A stretch of 24,293 bases of DNA from the IMG/VR virus record IMGVR_UViG_3300012928_002293, positions 1 through 24,293 of that record. One strand, given 5' to 3'. Shown here one piece after another: positions 4,887 to 14,400 of the stretch. Every line of letters begins with the position of its first letter. Position 1 is the stretch's first letter. This DNA comes from a virus. The notes beneath the pieces were generated by a model. That model worked only from the letters and a program-made list of their open reading frames with translations, ran no database searches and was not told the DNA's origin. The translations under genes were made by a program, and so were the position numbers.

Positions 4887-6662
4887 CTAACTAAATAATG
4901 TAAATGTCTGTACAGTTAAACCAGCGGGGATTGATGCTTCTGTTAGTTGAATAGTATTATTAGCATTATGAAATATAAAATCATTATTTGAAGTTCCTGG
5001 TACATCTCTTACCTGTTGAACTCCGTCAATCATCACTGATATTACATTATTTAATGCAGTAATATTCTTTCCAATAAAGAAGACGTTTGAAGTGGATGTG
5101 CTAGTGTTTACATTGTGATGTGGGGACAGTAATATACCACCACCAGTTAACGCTGCGACATTATCTTGAACAACATTTAAGTTTGCGTTCAATCTTGTAA
5201 AAGTAACAAAATCATTGGCAGCTGCTACTCCTACGTTTGCATTTCTTCTACTCTCTAGATCGTTGATTTGTGTTTGAATAGCGCTAGTCACGCCATCTAA
5301 ATGACCTATCTCTGTTGATGTTACGGCACTTACTTCTATCTTACCACCACTACCAGAAACTACAGCTCTTGATGCTGTAAGATCACTTGTCAAAACACTA
5401 CTTATTGCTCCTGCAATATTATTAGTTCTTCTTGTCTCTGCACCAGTGAACTGTGTCTGAATTGCTGAAGTTACGCCGTCAAGGTATCCTAATTCAGTCG
5501 CTGTAACGTCACTTACAACTATTTTTCCACTGCCGTCTGAAGCTAAAGCCCTTGAGGCAGTTAAGTTAGTATCGTTTACTGTTGAGATAGCGCCATCAAC
5601 GTTTGATGAAATTAAATCATTTAAAGTAGCACCGTTTTGAGTAATCGCTGTAGATACTAATGATGCTGAGGTGACTATTCCTACATCTAGATTTGAAGCA
5701 GTAACGGGTGATAAAAGAGTATTTGATGAGGGATCTTTTGTGTCACTAAGTTTAAATGTACTTGCACTCTCATCATAAAAGAAAGCAGCGTTACCTTCAT
5801 TACCTCTGTTAAACAACAAACCAACATCTGCAGCAGGAGCTCCCGTTGCAGAGTTTGCTAACATTAACATTCTGTCTTGGACAACCATGTTAACAGAGTT
5901 TGCTGTAGTGGTATCACCGTTAATAATTAAATTACCAGTGATAACAACATCATCGGTAAATGTTGCGCTAACTAAGTTAGCAGCTCGTCTTGCCTCAAGT
6001 GCGTTTATCTGTGTCTGAATAGCGCTTGAAACACCATCTAAATGACCAATCTCCGTGGCGGTTACAGCGCTGACTCCAACTTTACCAGCACCTGTTGATA
6101 TTAGTGCTCTGTCAGCTGTTAAATCAGCGGTGGTAATAGTTGATACAGCTCCAGCTATGTTATTGACTCTTCTTGTCTCAATACCGTTTATATTCACTAA
6201 ACCTGCTGCTGAGTTATCAGAACGTCTTTTTTCTAACGAGTCTATTTGAAGTTGAACATCGGAATTAGCATTTAATATAAAAGCTAAATTAGCAGAGGGA
6301 ACTGTGGATACACTAATTTTACCTGCACCATCAGAGACTAAAGCCCTTGAAGCAGTTAAGTTACCAGCTGTTACAGTGCTTATTGCACCTGCAATGTTAG
6401 CTACACGTCTAGCTTCAATAGCCGTTTGTTCAGTAACATTAGATACTCGCCTACTCTCAATTGCGTCTGCATTTGCATCTAGAACATTGAGGTTTGCATT
6501 GATTCTTGTTTCAAGTGAGGTAACACTAGCATCAGCATCAAGTTTAGCAGCAGTTATGGCACCATCAGCTATATGCCTAGTTATTATAGTATTATTAGCT
6601 AACTTATCAGCATCAATTGCACTGTCTGATATAACGGTTTTGGTAACTCGTGTAAGAGCCAT
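4887..6662 (-). CDS. Tail fibre-like repeat protein (591 aa)
   Basis: The N-terminus (MALTRVTKTVISDSAIDADK) is a pattern common at the start of marine phage fibre proteins, followed by a short heptad-like segment with repeated E-x-RR. Four copies of a unit of about 57 residues occur near 90-147, 169-226, 356-412 and 417-473; the fuller copies share LTASRA-type, GKIxVS, EIGHLDGVTSAIQTQIN and a closing E-x-RR. A distinct middle domain (about 230-345) contains VTGNLIINGD-like beta strands and a VQDRMLMLAN segment. The end carries a beta domain with VMIDGVQQVRDVPGTS and a hydrophobic terminus. This fits a trimeric fibre whose repeats build the shaft. GGAG precedes the ATG. It stands two genes after the collar-domain protein. 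Host receptor unknown. Confidence 0.7.
   Translation of the reverse strand: MALTRVTKTVISDSAIDADKLANNTIITRHIADGAITAAKLDADASVTSLETRINANLNVLDANADAIESRRVSNVTEQTAIEARRVANIAGAISTVTAGNLTASRALVSDGAGKISVSTVPSANLAFILNANSDVQLQIDSLEKRRSDNSAAGLVNINGIETRRVNNIAGAVSTITTADLTADRALISTGAGKVGVSAVTATEIGHLDGVSSAIQTQINALEARRAANLVSATFTDDVVITGNLIINGDTTTANSVNMVVQDRMLMLANSATGAPAADVGLLFNRGNEGNAAFFYDESASTFKLSDTKDPSSNTLLSPVTASNLDVGIVTSASLVSTAITQNGATLNDLISSNVDGAISTVNDTNLTASRALASDGSGKIVVSDVTATELGYLDGVTSAIQTQFTGAETRRTNNIAGAISSVLTSDLTASRAVVSGSGGKIEVSAVTSTEIGHLDGVTSAIQTQINDLESRRNANVGVAAANDFVTFTRLNANLNVVQDNVAALTGGGILLSPHHNVNTSTSTSNVFFIGKNITALNNVISVMIDGVQQVRDVPGTSNNDFIFHNANNTIQLTEASIPAGLTVQTFTLFS
5244..5414 (-). repeat. Fibre repeat unit 4 (residues 417-473)
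   Basis: Copy of the fibre unit, with EIGHLDGVTSAIQTQIN and ending in ESRR. It follows unit 3 almost directly, so units 3 and 4 are in tandem. Confidence 0.65.
5427..5597 (-). repeat. Fibre repeat unit 3 (residues 356-412)
   Basis: Copy with ELGYLDGVTSAIQTQFT and ending in ETRR. Separated from unit 4 by only four residues. Confidence 0.65.
5985..6158 (-). repeat. Fibre repeat unit 2 (residues 169-226)
   Basis: Copy with EIGHLDGVSSAIQTQIN and ending in EARR. Confidence 0.65.
6222..6395 (-). repeat. Fibre repeat unit 1, degenerate (residues 90-147)
   Basis: The first half (GAISTV, LTASRALVSDGAGKISVS) matches the other units; the second half has diverged (VPSANLAFILNANSDVQLQI) but still closes with EKRR. 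Confidence 0.5.
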
Positions 6663-6665
6663 CTC

Positions 6666-7136
6666 TTACTCCTTTTTGTCTGCGTCCTTGTCCTCATCGT
6701 CAAGTTCTGCAAAAAATTCTTCAAGAAAATCCCTTTTTTCAAGTGGCTTTTCTTCTTCGTCAAAAAACTCTTTTATAAAGTCTTCAACTTGTTCGTCAAC
6801 TGATGGTGGAGCGTTCAGATAATCAAACTCATTATTGATGCAAGCTCTATCAATCAATTTTACTAAATACTCTTGATCAGCCTCAGATAATAGTTCAACT
6901 TTACCGTCTAACCACTGTTTCTCAGTGTGAGGTAATCGTGTTCCCATTTGCTCATAGTATACACTAATTATATCCCCAGCGACCATTTCTTTTACTTTAG
7001 GTTCCACTTCGCCTATCTTATCCAAGTCAAAAGACTTAATTATCAGTGGACCCTTTCCCTCTTTACTGATTTCTCTAAACTCACAAAAAACTTTGTCAGC
7101 GTGTAGTTCATCAATAGATATTTTTTTGTATGACAT
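6666..7136 (-). CDS. 156-aa acidic hypothetical protein between two fibre genes
   Basis: The N-terminal 110 residues (MSYKKISIDELHADKVFCEF onward) alternate strands and helices, and the last 45 are strongly acidic and helical (FIKEFFDEEEKPLEKRDFLE). There is one cysteine pair position (C18, C100) and no recognised catalytic motif. A good AGGAGG lies just ahead of the ATG, and the gap to the next gene is three bases. Its place between the collar protein and the repeat fibre is where phages often keep fibre assembly chaperones, so that role is possible, but I do not recognise a family. Confidence 0.6.
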   Translation of the reverse strand: MSYKKISIDELHADKVFCEFREISKEGKGPLIIKSFDLDKIGEVEPKVKEMVAGDIISVYYEQMGTRLPHTEKQWLDGKVELLSEADQEYLVKLIDRACINNEFDYLNAPPSVDEQVEDFIKEFFDEEEKPLEKRDFLEEFFAELDDEDKDADKKE

Positions 7137-7144
7137 GTTTCCTC

Positions 7145-8458
7145 CTATGTCTTAATTAAAAAGTTTACACCACAAGACGCTAACTGTAAATCTAGTGCTG
7201 GTACTGTAGCGGTTATATTTAGTGCTGTTATTGCCGTTCCAGAGGTATCTTTTGTTCCCAACGCAGCAGGAGTCGAACTGGAATGGTTAACTGTTGCAGA
7301 TGCTCCAGTGGTTGTTAACACAGGCACAGAAGCACTACCTGTAATTACCTTTGACGACGTAAAACTTCTTGAAACTGTTGACCCTTTACCAGTAGGTAAT
7401 CTATCTCTAAAATCTGGCACATTAAAAGTAGAAGATCCATCTCCCGTTCCATAAGCGGTACCTAACGCATCAAAAAGAGCCGCAAAATCTGTTCTATCAA
7501 CTGCCTGACCGTTACATAAAAGATATCCGCCAGGTATTGCACTATCAGCGCCTGCCCACATTATAATTGTCCCCGCAGGACACAATGGAGCTACGTCTGC
7601 ATGAGGAGCTACTGTAGCACCAGTAGTAGGTGAGAAAGATTTTGTGGCAACTGATATAGTTCCTACTGCTAAGTTACCATATGTTTTACCATCTTGAGTT
7701 AAAACATTTAAACCATCTTTACCTGCTGCAGATTTTGCAGTTGTAGTGCTTCCATAATGAACAATTGCTGTGTTAGCTGTGTTTATTGTTCCAAACGCGA
7801 TAGCAGTTGGATTTGCAGCTATTGCAGATACTCTAATTTGTGCATTTGCGCCAGCTAACCCCTTTGAAGCATCAAATGCAAAGTTTAATCTATCACCTGT
7901 TATACCAGACGTTTTAGTTACTCCAGGAGTCGTATGATGTAAATCAACCATTGTGTTAGATATAGAACCATTTGTTGGTGGTATACCCACATCAATTAAG
8001 TCACTTGCAGAAGTACCGTTTGACAACTTCATATACAAGCGTCCATTTGAAGTTGTAGCTCCGCCAGCAGCACTAACAGTGGATATCAATTCACCAACCT
8101 CGTAGTGTTGCATTTTATTCATCAACCCAGCAATACCGCCCTCGGCTATTTGTGTTGAGATACCGACACGAGTGAAGTTTCCGCCAACTGGAGCTGTTTT
8201 AAAGTTTACGGAATCGTTAATATAGAGTGCGGTTACTAATGTATTAGAGTGCCTATACAACATACCATTCTCAATACCTGTTGCAGCACCGTCTCTTGTA
8301 ATGTTTCCACTTGTTAGACTTGGAGCAGAACTATTAGTACCATCTCCAGCAAAATTTGTCAGAAGGGATCTTAAAGAGTTGTTAAACTGAGTACGTGCAG
8401 TAGCGAGGGTAGTCGCTGCAGTGGGTTCAACAAAGGTATTTGAATCAATTAAAGCCAT
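7145..8458 (-). CDS. Tail fibre protein with phage tail collar domain
   Basis: Residues near 293-358 form a clear phage tail collar domain (Pfam Tail Collar type): CPAGTIIMWAGA, then PGGYLLCNGQAVDR, ALFDALGTAYGTGDG and STFNVPDFRDRLP. This follows about 290 residues of beta-rich fibre sequence including SNGRLYMKLSNGTS and LINDS-like repeats of Gly, Thr and Ser. The last 80 residues are a hydrophobic Thr/Ala-rich tip. Total 437 residues, similar to other collar-domain short fibres. The gene is preceded by AGGAG and begins three bases after the stop of the J gene, so it is probably attached to or near the tail tip and contacts the cell surface. Confidence 0.8.
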   Translation of the reverse strand: MALIDSNTFVEPTAATTLATARTQFNNSLRSLLTNFAGDGTNSSAPSLTSGNITRDGAATGIENGMLYRHSNTLVTALYINDSVNFKTAPVGGNFTRVGISTQIAEGGIAGLMNKMQHYEVGELISTVSAAGGATTSNGRLYMKLSNGTSASDLIDVGIPPTNGSISNTMVDLHHTTPGVTKTSGITGDRLNFAFDASKGLAGANAQIRVSAIAANPTAIAFGTINTANTAIVHYGSTTTAKSAAGKDGLNVLTQDGKTYGNLAVGTISVATKSFSPTTGATVAPHADVAPLCPAGTIIMWAGADSAIPGGYLLCNGQAVDRTDFAALFDALGTAYGTGDGSSTFNVPDFRDRLPTGKGSTVSRSFTSSKVITGSASVPVLTTTGASATVNHSSSTPAALGTKDTSGTAITALNITATVPALDLQLASCGVNFLIKT

Positions 8459-8461
8459 GTA

Positions 8462-11400
8462 TTATACTCCTGACGCTGATACTGACACTTGTAAACTTCC
8501 AGCGGGTAAAGCCGCGTGGTTCACTAAACTGCCAGCTTGAATATCAAACACTTTAAAAGCTACGTGTGAATTAGTGGTCTCGACTGTTAAACAAACTTGA
8601 GCGGTAGCTGTGTTTATTGGTGTTAATGTTACAGCTGGCGTAAGACCAAAGTTTGCAGTTTCAAAGCTCACAAACTTAATAGTATTATCAAACGTGGCAG
8701 TATTTGTAAATGTCGTTTGATCTTTTTCTATAGTAACTCTAAATTTATCTAATGTAAAGTCAAATTCATTTGGGTTTGTGTTAGTGACCACAAATTTTAT
8801 TTGATAGAATCTAAAACTCCTTGAACCAACCTCATAAGGAAGAAAACCCTCATTTATTGCAAATGAATCAAATGAAGCAACATTAACATTACTATTACTG
8901 TGTACTCCCTCACCACTTACAATCTCAGATTCAGTTCTTGTAGTAAATAAAGTCTCTGGGTCAACACTGCTAGTTCTTAAAAATGTTTCAGTTGAAACTG
9001 CAGTACCTGATCCAGCAAAAGTAGTGGTTGGTACATCCTTAAATTGCTTTAAGTTAACTAACTTATAATTATTTACTCCACCATTTGCAGTTGTTACGTT
9101 AGCAAAGTTATTTCCTCCTGTTGAACTACCATCAGCCTTAAATGTCTCTGCTAACTCTATTCTGTCTGCAGCAAGCACTCTATGAATTAACGCCATTGCA
9201 TTCGCGTTTGCAAAGTCACCTCTATCAGTAACTCCGCCGCTTGTATAAGTGGTAAAACCACCTGAGTTGAGCGGGGTACTCGCTCCAGAATTTTCGTATA
9301 GCTCTGCAGTAGTATTTGAAGTGTATTTTGCAAACAATTCTCTATTATTTATTTCAGTCATGCCACCAACATCATGAATTATTATTCTAGTGGTCGTACT
9401 AACTCTTGCAGCTGTTCCCCCTGAGGTGTAGGTTCCAAAACCTGAACTGTCTGTGCCAGATAATTGAAAAGTATCATCAGTTTTATTAGCAACTGTTTTG
9501 GTAGTTCCATTTAATTGTGTCATGCCTTCAACATTTAAAATCAAAACTTGATCTCCGTTTGAAAATCCATGACTAGCTGCAGTCACAACTGCAGGATTAG
9601 CTTTTGTAATCGCTGATATTGCTGTAGTAACTGTCAGTCCATGATCCTGTGATGTTGTGATCACCGCAGGGCTTGCCTTTGTTATACCGCTTATAGTTTT
9701 TACATTGCCTGTATACTGTCCTGGATTAATAATTGCATACACATTTTGAGAAGTCTCATTATCAACTAAAGTTTGATTTTGCTCATTAAAAGAAACACTG
9801 AAACTACTTCCGTCTGGAAAAGCTGTATTACTAAATCCTAATACAGTTCCTATACCACCAAAGTTAGTATCTCTAAATTCATCATCTTGAGGAGTTCCAG
9901 TTTGAGCCTCTGTTGCTGCACCTGAATATATATCTTCCTGAAAATCTCTGAATGTACTTTTAGTAACTTGCGTGCCACTTATCTCAGCACCTATTGATGC
10001 TGTAATTACCCCGCCCATATCACGAATAGGAGTTATATAAGTAGCTGATGCTCCCTCAGCTGTAATATCTGACGGTGAGGATGCCGCATCATAAGTCCAG
10101 CCAGATGCAGATGCGTTGGCATTGTCAGCCGGGGTTGATTGAATATTTGCAGGATCTGTTCCAGGAAAGTGTGCAACATTATTACCACCTTGGTTAGTAG
10201 CATTAAAACTTACAAAGGCAACTTCAGTAGAATTATCTGGAGCTATTCCAGAGATAGGCACAGTTGGAGAATCAGTGTTAAAAACTTTGAACACAGTTTT
10301 CCCGCCTGGTCGAAAAGTTGTTAAATTAGTAACAACAACAGAATCACTTAAGTTTCCTGATGTATCTCTAGTTTTTGCGAGATATGAGAAAGAACCAAAA
10401 ACATCGATTGGGTGAGATTTTCTTGATACACCAGCAGCGACTGTTAGAAAATCCTCCGCATTATTAAAATTTTCCTCTGTTGCTGCGACAATACCTGGAT
10501 TTCTTCTAATTACAACCTCTTTTAAATCTAAATCTACTAAATCAAGACTTTGTGTTCTCGGATAGTTCCAAAACAAGGTTAGTTGTTCTGCAGATTGACC
10601 AGCACCAAGATTAGTAATATTTTTAGGTTTTGAAGTTTTACCTACAATATCTTTTGTTTGTTGTCTTACTATCCCTCTTAAGTTTTTATTAAGCGGTGTT
10701 ACTTGTACGGTCATCCTAATAACTGACGGTTGACTTCCTCTATCAATATTGTTTATTACGTGCGTAATGTTACCAGTATCATCAACCTGATTTGCTGGTA
10801 TTTTCACAGTAGAAAAAGTTCCAATGTCAACAATATCTTGCGCTAAAAAACTACCATCTGGCTCAGGAAAATTTTGAACTCTCTCAAACTTATATGATAG
10901 TTCATAATCTGTTACCTCTTGACCAGTGATGTGTGGAAACGTTATAATTGCTCTAACAGCCACTCCACCAACTTGTTGTATGTATAATGATTCACCAATA
11001 GTAATTGAAGAAACCTTACGTATCGGTAGCTCTTCCACAGTAACAGTCTTAGTCACAGAGGGACTGAACCTGCCAGTAATATTTCTATTTCTTGCCTTGA
11101 GCGATGTTGTTCCGATAGGTATATCTCTTAATATCCTATCTTTAGCTAAAAATGTTTTTTCAAATTCACCACCTACCAAGAGTTGATAAATACCTGTATT
11201 AGCTAATCTAAAGTTTCCTGGAAAAGTACCAGAATCATATACAACGTTAAATGTTTTATTTGCTACACTTATATCTGCAATAGAACCAACAGGGTTTGTA
11301 GCTAAATTTACTAAAGTAACCCCTGATAAGTTAGCTTTAGGAGTTGTTGCCAACTCAACTTGGAAAATATTATTTTGTGACATGGTCACATTATATGTTG

Positions 11401-14400
11401 GGCTCGCTGTATCATATGAAGTGTTTGAAACTACAAATACATTTCCAGTTGAAAACTGAATATTATCGCCAATTTCAATAGCAGGCACCGTATAATGATC
11501 AATCTCCACCCTTATTGTGGAATCATCAGCATCTGTTACAACACTAATAGTGGCTGGTTGAGTGCTTTTATTTAAAGTGAAAGTTGTTGTTTCGATGTTA
11601 TCTAAAAACACTTTAACAAAGTTTTCGTGCACTGGTTTTATTTGTAAAGGCTCAACATGAGTTGATGAAGGTGTAACAGTGTTTTTTTGTACAAAAGTAA
11701 ATTCGCTACCACCTACAAAAAAGTTTGCTCGTTCATTAAAAAATCTATTATCTAATAGTTGAAAAACTTCAATATAAAAAGGAGGTGTTGGTAATTTACT
11801 TAGTAAAGCCGCTGATCCTAATATATCAGAATCATTGTCTATATAAATATGATTATTTGGGCCGTCAGCTAATCTAATATTTGCTGAGACTGCTGTTACT
11901 GAGGGTCCTGAGGCGACAAAATTTCTCGCACCTCCAGTTTGTGTTACCGATATAGGCACAGTTACAGCATCGTGACCTTTTAATGACCCAAACACTCCTG
12001 CGGGATCTCCATCATTAACCTCTAATAAAGGCGTAGGATCGTTAAAATGCACTTGTCCTCCAGAGGCATAAGCTGTAAAACCTGAAGTACCATCTCTACC
12101 AGTGGTAAGGGCTTCATCAGTGAATAAGTCAAATGTCGTGTCAGTTATCCGTTTTGCAAAACTTGTAACGCCGTTAAGTTGTGTAGTGCCTGTAATAACG
12201 TTTGTAGTGATTTGTCTACCATTAACTAATCCGTGTGCTGCACTAGTAGTAATTCTTATAGGGTTATTAAGTGCAATCCCAGTTATAGTTCTAACTCTTG
12301 CTTCTAAAAAATTAAAATCATGTAGAACGTTCATTCCTTCGACAACCAACTTTAAGTTTGATGAGTCAGCTAACGTAGTATCGGCAAAGGCAGCAACAGA
12401 AACTGCATTACAAAGTAACCTTACTTTACCTGTTAAACTATCAAATCCGTTTTTACCAGCTATCGTTGCAGGGTTATCCCCATCAGTAAGAGCATTAATA
12501 TTAGCAGCATTAAACTTAAGTTTGCCTGGGGTAAATCCGCCAGCTTCATTTGGAATTGCATTAGCAACTAGTTGGGACTCATCAGGTAGTGACACAAAAT
12601 ACTCTGTCTCAAAATTTAATCCATAGTTTAAATCTTCAGAGAAATTTTCAACAATTAAATCCACTCTTACGGATCCGTCTTGTTCTCTAGTAGGCACTGT
12701 TCTAAGATTAAAAACTGGAGCAGGTGGAGCTATCAAGGGTGATTTTGTATCTAAATATGCAGTAGGGGTATAATCAATGAACGTATCAGAGTCTACATAA
12801 ACATTAGATACATATTCAATTGCTGATACACTGACTTCTTCTGTTTCTGGCTCTCTACCGATTGAAGTAATTTTAAATAGTTTATCAGTTTGAGCTTGAT
12901 AAATATTAGGACTTTCGTATTGAGTATTCCACTCTCCTAAAGACCATAAGTCACCTCTTTTTGGTAAGTTATTGGCTGTAAAAGCATCAAAAGCGCTTAA
13001 TGTTTTTGTTATTGGATCGTATCTTCTTCTAAGTCTAACTTCTATCAAATCAGCACCAGCGCTAACATTACCTGTACTGAGCACTGCAAACTTACCAGTA
13101 CCTTCACCTCTACCAGACCCTACATCAACAGTATATAAGTCAATTCTTTCTGAATCAAGTTGAATTACTCTAAGTGCTAAAGGATGGGTGTTAGCAGTGA
13201 AAACAGAACTTGTAATAGAAGGCACAGTAAAGTGCTCTAACATTAAATTGGCATGCCCTGATGTAGTATTTGAATCCCTTGCTAGTTTACCCCCGTATCC
13301 AAACGCAATCCCTATCTGTCGTTGGGCTATAGATATAACATCTCCTGGTGCTAGCATTAGCGCATCTAAACCAGTTATAAAATCAATTTTTCTTCTTAAG
13401 TACTTTGCAGCTGCAATGTGATATTGTGCATAACGTAAAGCTTGAGAGCGCCTGGTTACTCCAAACAAATCCAAAGATGCGATATTTTCAATGACACTTC
13501 TGTCTGTTCCATCATTTGCGTCAGTTGTATCAATTCTGACTGTCTCACGTTTATAGTGGTTTGTAGGATCGATGTACGACACATCAACCCCTGTAAACAT
13601 TTCACTTTCTTTTATACCTGAAATATTAACACTGCCCTCTTTTATATTACTTTCATTAAATACTGCCACAGGTAACTCGTCAGGTAAATCAACAGCTAAG
13701 GTAATTTTACCCCCTGCGTATACTAAAGCACCCCTAATAGAAGCTGCTATTTGATTTAGTAAGTCTAAAGCCTGTCCTTGATCCTGGATTATACCATCAA
13801 AAGTGAATCTTCTCTCTTTAATCTTTGTTCCCTCTGGAATACCTATCAAAGCTTCTCTTACTGTCGTAAATTGCCCTCTTGGTTTGTGTCTAAATGTTCC
13901 ATCAGCTATTCCGTCAACCCCTATAAATTGTCCTGTTACATCGTCACAAGCATCACAATATTTTGCCACCCTATAAAATTTAAATCTATCAACATTTGCT
14001 TCAGCTATACCTAATCCATAAGTCTTATTTGTTAATAAATCATACATAATCCACACAGGGTTTTGTGTCCATGAATACACAAAATTCCCATCCCAGTTAC
14101 CAACGTAAATCTGTGGATTAGCTCCCGATAAAACAGTACCAGGCCCTGTTTTTTGTAAAGTGTAACCTCCCGCATATCCAAATGTTCCTGTCTCTGGTAA
14201 TTCTAACTCTCTCCAGTCAATTTCAAAATTTCTTTGTGCGTCATCTGTTGTTCTAATAGACGTTATGGGTTGATTATAATTTGTAGGAACTTTTACCAAT
14301 AAGCCTTTAACTAAGGAGGTAAAATTAGGAACACCGCCTGTGTGCTCAGAAAAAGCTTTCATTGCATAACCAATAGTAGCTGTTCTAGGATATGCCTGCG

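Noticed and set aside
6304-6822. 172-aa + strand ORF over the fibre N-terminus and the acidic gene
   Set aside because: Ser/Ala/Leu-rich antisense of two genes with good starts and ribosome sites; it crosses a gene boundary on the other strand.
12102-12626. 174-aa + strand ORF inside gpJ
   Set aside because: Hydrophobic low-complexity antisense of a clear gpJ reading frame; no sign of coding.
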